A DNA stretch of 33,206 nt, taken from positions 1 through 33,206 of the forward strand of contig NZ_RXYA01000019.1 in assembly GCF_008086595.1 (NCBI RefSeq). The letters run 5' to 3'. Positions 31,235 through 33,206 of the stretch are shown in pieces. The position numbers were made by a program, and so were the translations under genes. Positions within the stretch are counted from its first letter, which is position 1. Every line of letters begins with the position of its first letter. The DNA comes from Acetobacterium paludosum (GTDB lineage: Bacteria; Bacillota; Clostridia; Eubacteriales; Eubacteriaceae). The notes under the pieces are model-generated. The model had not been told where the DNA came from. It saw only the letters and a program-made list of their open reading frames with translations, and did not search any database.

Positions 31235-32701
31235 TTGACAACAGAAAATCTAAGTGAAGTCCTTGAAGTAAGAAGAGATAAATTAAAAAAATCACAAGAA
31301 GCAGGGAAAAATCCCTTTGAAGAAACAAGTTATGATGTAAGTGTTCTTGCAAAAGCAGTTGAAGAGAAATTTGAAGAATATGAAGAAAAGCCGGTTTCAA
31401 TGGCTGGTCGTATTATGTCCAAAAGAGGCCAGGGAAAAGTTGCGTTTTATGATCTTCAAGATTCTTCTGGAAGAATTCAACTATTTTTAAAGAAAGACTT
31501 ACTGCCAGAAATTTACGATGAGATAAAAACTTATGATATCGGCGATATTGTCGGTGTTAAGGGCGAGGTTTTCAAAACGAAAATGGGCCAAATTTCGGTT
31601 AGAGTTTCAGAAATAATTCTATTAAGTAAATCGTTGCAAATTCTTCCTGAAAAATATCATGGGCTTAAAGATATGGATTTACGATATCGTCAACGTTATG
31701 TCGACTTAATCGTTAATCCTGAAGTTAAAGATGTTTTTAAAAAACGCTCTCTTATTATGAGAAAAATTCGCGAGTTTTATGATGCTCGTGATTTTCTTGA
31801 GGTAGAAACACCGGTGCTTTCAAATTTAGCAGGCGGTGCAAACGCGAGACCATTTGTTACCCATCATAATGCATTAGATATCACATTGTATTGTAGAATT
31901 GCATTAGAGTTGTCCTTGAAACGTCTGATTGTTGGTGGCTTTGATAAAGTTTATGAAATGAGCCGGGTTTTCAGAAATGAAGGAATGGATGCAACGCATA
32001 ATCCAGAATTTACGTTACTTGAATCCTATGAAGCTTATGCAAATTACGAAGATCTGATGAAAATGATTGAAGAACTGTACAGTTTTCTTGCCGCAGAGGT
32101 GAACCATTCAGAGATCGTAATATATGGAGACGAAGAAATCAATTTAAAAGCACCATTTAAAAAAGCCAGAATGGTGGATTTAGTTAAAGAACACACCAAT
32201 GTGGATTTTGATGTCATGACTGATGTAGAAGTGGCTCGTGCCGCAGCAAAAGAATTACATGTGGATGTTGATGGTAAAAACAGCGTTGGGGAAATAATGG
32301 CAGAAGTTTTTGATGAATATGTGGAAGACAAGCTAATCCAGCCAACCTTCGTAACAATGCACCCTGTCGAGATTTCGCCATTAGCAAAAAAAGATCCTAA
32401 AGATCCTCGATATACCGAACGATTTGAATTATTTATTAATGGGGCGGAATGTGCCAATGCGTTTTCGGAATTGAATGATCCAATTGATCAAAAAGATCGG
32501 TTTATGTCACAAGTCCAAAAGAAAACGGACGGTGACGATGAAGCACATCCTTATGATGCTGATTTTATCAATGCATTAGAAGTTGGATTGCCGCCAACCG
32601 GTGGATTGGGAATTGGTATTGACCGTTTGATAATGCTTTTTACCAATCAGCACAGCATTAGAGACGTAATCCTATTCCCGACAATGAAACCAATCGATTA
32701 A
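31235..32701 (+). CDS. lysS: Lysine-tRNA ligase (class II)
   Basis: The 488-residue synthetase has an N-terminal OB-fold anticodon-binding domain (about residues 50-150, VSMAGRIMSKRGQGKVAFYD, DLQDSSGRIQLF) and a class II catalytic core: motif 1 around KKRSLIMRKIREFYD, motif 2 SRVFRNEGMDATHNPEFTLL, motif 3 GGLGIGIDRLIMLFTN. The start is TTG 31235, preceded by ATAGGGG, ten bases after greA. The end has the usual DVILFPTMKP. Full length. Confidence 0.97.
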   Translation: MTTENLSEVLEVRRDKLKKSQEAGKNPFEETSYDVSVLAKAVEEKFEEYEEKPVSMAGRIMSKRGQGKVAFYDLQDSSGRIQLFLKKDLLPEIYDEIKTYDIGDIVGVKGEVFKTKMGQISVRVSEIILLSKSLQILPEKYHGLKDMDLRYRQRYVDLIVNPEVKDVFKKRSLIMRKIREFYDARDFLEVETPVLSNLAGGANARPFVTHHNALDITLYCRIALELSLKRLIVGGFDKVYEMSRVFRNEGMDATHNPEFTLLESYEAYANYEDLMKMIEELYSFLAAEVNHSEIVIYGDEEINLKAPFKKARMVDLVKEHTNVDFDVMTDVEVARAAAKELHVDVDGKNSVGEIMAEVFDEYVEDKLIQPTFVTMHPVEISPLAKKDPKDPRYTERFELFINGAECANAFSELNDPIDQKDRFMSQVQKKTDGDDEAHPYDADFINALEVGLPPTGGLGIGIDRLIMLFTNQHSIRDVILFPTMKPID

Positions 32702-32710
32702 ATATAATAT

Positions 32711-32740
32711 AGGACTCAGAGTCTCTTGATTCTGGGTCCT
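32711..32740 (+). terminator. Probable terminator of lysS
   Basis: AGGACTCAGA pairs with TTCTGGGTCCT (one G-T pair), 9 bases after the stop. The tail is TTTCAATAAA rather than a T run, so efficiency is uncertain. Confidence 0.55.
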
Positions 32741-32953
32741 TTCAATAAAGGGACCGTGTTTTGAACTCTTTAGCAAAGTTATAGTCGGTAAATACCATTT
32801 AAAGTGACTTAAGCAGTTTGGTGATGGTTTTTACATGGATAATAAAAATAGCCAGTATGAACTTAGCTCACATAAGAATAAAGACTTGCTTATATAAAAA
32901 CATTATAGTGCTTTTTTAAGTCAAAAAAAAACAGAGTTAAATTAAAAAAAAGA
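32741..32953 (+). other. AT-rich spacer without a gene
   Basis: No open frame with a ribosome site and no hairpin with a T-tract is seen. The last 50 bases are A-rich, with a run of nine A, as is common upstream of strong stable-RNA promoters. Confidence 0.5.
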
Positions 32954-32982
32954 TTGACAGAGTATGGCAATCGGAGTATAAT
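32954..32982 (+). promoter_or_regulatory. Tandem promoter P1 (probable rRNA operon)
   Basis: TTGACA (32954-32959), 17 bases, TATAAT (32977-32982): perfect consensus and spacing, with A-rich sequence upstream. Confidence 0.85.
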
Positions 32983-33049
32983 AATAAAGTTGTCTCGAAC
33001 AGGGACAGCACAGCAAAAGAAACGATTTAAAAACAACTTAAAAAAAAGC

Positions 33050-33078
33050 TTGACAACTTAAGGGAATGACGATATAAT
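33050..33078 (+). promoter_or_regulatory. Tandem promoter P2 (probable rRNA operon)
   Basis: TTGACA (33050-33055), 17 bases, TATAAT (33073-33078): perfect consensus, 96 bases after P1, also preceded by an A-run. Confidence 0.88.
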
Positions 33079-33206
33079 GTACAAGCTTCGTAAGAACGGA
33101 GCGGCGGTCATAGAAAAGAGAATAGTACCATAAAACCTGTAAAACAGCCAAAACATTCGCAAGAATGCAGAAGGCTAAAATAGAAACAGAGAGATGCACT
33201 CTATAA
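33079..33206 (+). other. Untranslated leader, probably of an rRNA operon
   Basis: 128 bases follow P2 without an open frame. The tandem perfect promoters and the absence of coding sequence suggest the 5' leader of a 16S-23S-5S operon beyond the right edge. The 16S gene itself is not reached, so this is inference. Confidence 0.5.

Overview
The window looks like chromosome of an acetogenic Firmicute, most likely Acetobacterium or a close relative. The basis is gene content: a Wood-Ljungdahl methyl-branch operon in the order fhs, fhs, fchA, folD, rnfC2, metV, metF (I recognise this arrangement from A. woodii), corrinoid-dependent O-demethylase parts, low-G+C genes with strong AGGAGG-type ribosome sites, and several TTG or GTG starts. 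No phage, transposase, CRISPR array or tRNA was seen.

Layout. 1-341: C-terminal end of EF-Tu and its terminator. 617-877: a small unknown gene. 995-3316: a TetR-family regulator divergent from a GPH-type transporter. 3601-7665: a methyl-transfer cassette (URO-D-family methyltransferase, methyltransferase II, corrinoid protein) followed by an aromatic-acid:H+ symporter, probably for methoxylated aromatics. 7826-10604 (minus): asrABC anaerobic sulfite reductase. 10744-13819 (minus): a divergent asparaginase-family protein and a reductive activator of corrinoid proteins. 14081-14890: an orphan methyltransferase II. 15371-24742: the C1 operon(s), with fhs present twice in tandem. 24754-25614: an amidohydrolase tucked directly behind metF. 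25804-26436: VanX-type dipeptidase. 26573-32701: UPF0182 membrane protein, serS, greA, lysS. The last 250 bases carry two perfect-consensus tandem promoters with no gene yet, most likely the front of an rRNA operon.

How it works together. Methyl groups taken from methoxylated compounds by the 3601-6148 cassette pass via the corrinoid protein to tetrahydrofolate. The activator at 12014-13819 keeps the corrinoid in the Co(I) state. The THF C1 pool is interconverted by Fhs, FchA, FolD and the MetF-MetV-RnfC2 reductase.

Most interesting points: (i) two fhs copies almost identical in coding sequence, but the second carries F384I and I381T in the folate-stacking pocket; (ii) FolD lacks the lysine needed for cyclohydrolase activity, matching the separate FchA; (iii) one promoter module is shared by the orphan methyltransferase gene and the fhs1-fhs2 spacer; (iv) a perfect TGTGA-N6-TCACA site sits exactly 41.5 bases upstream of the predicted asrA start and doubles as the terminator of the upstream gene.
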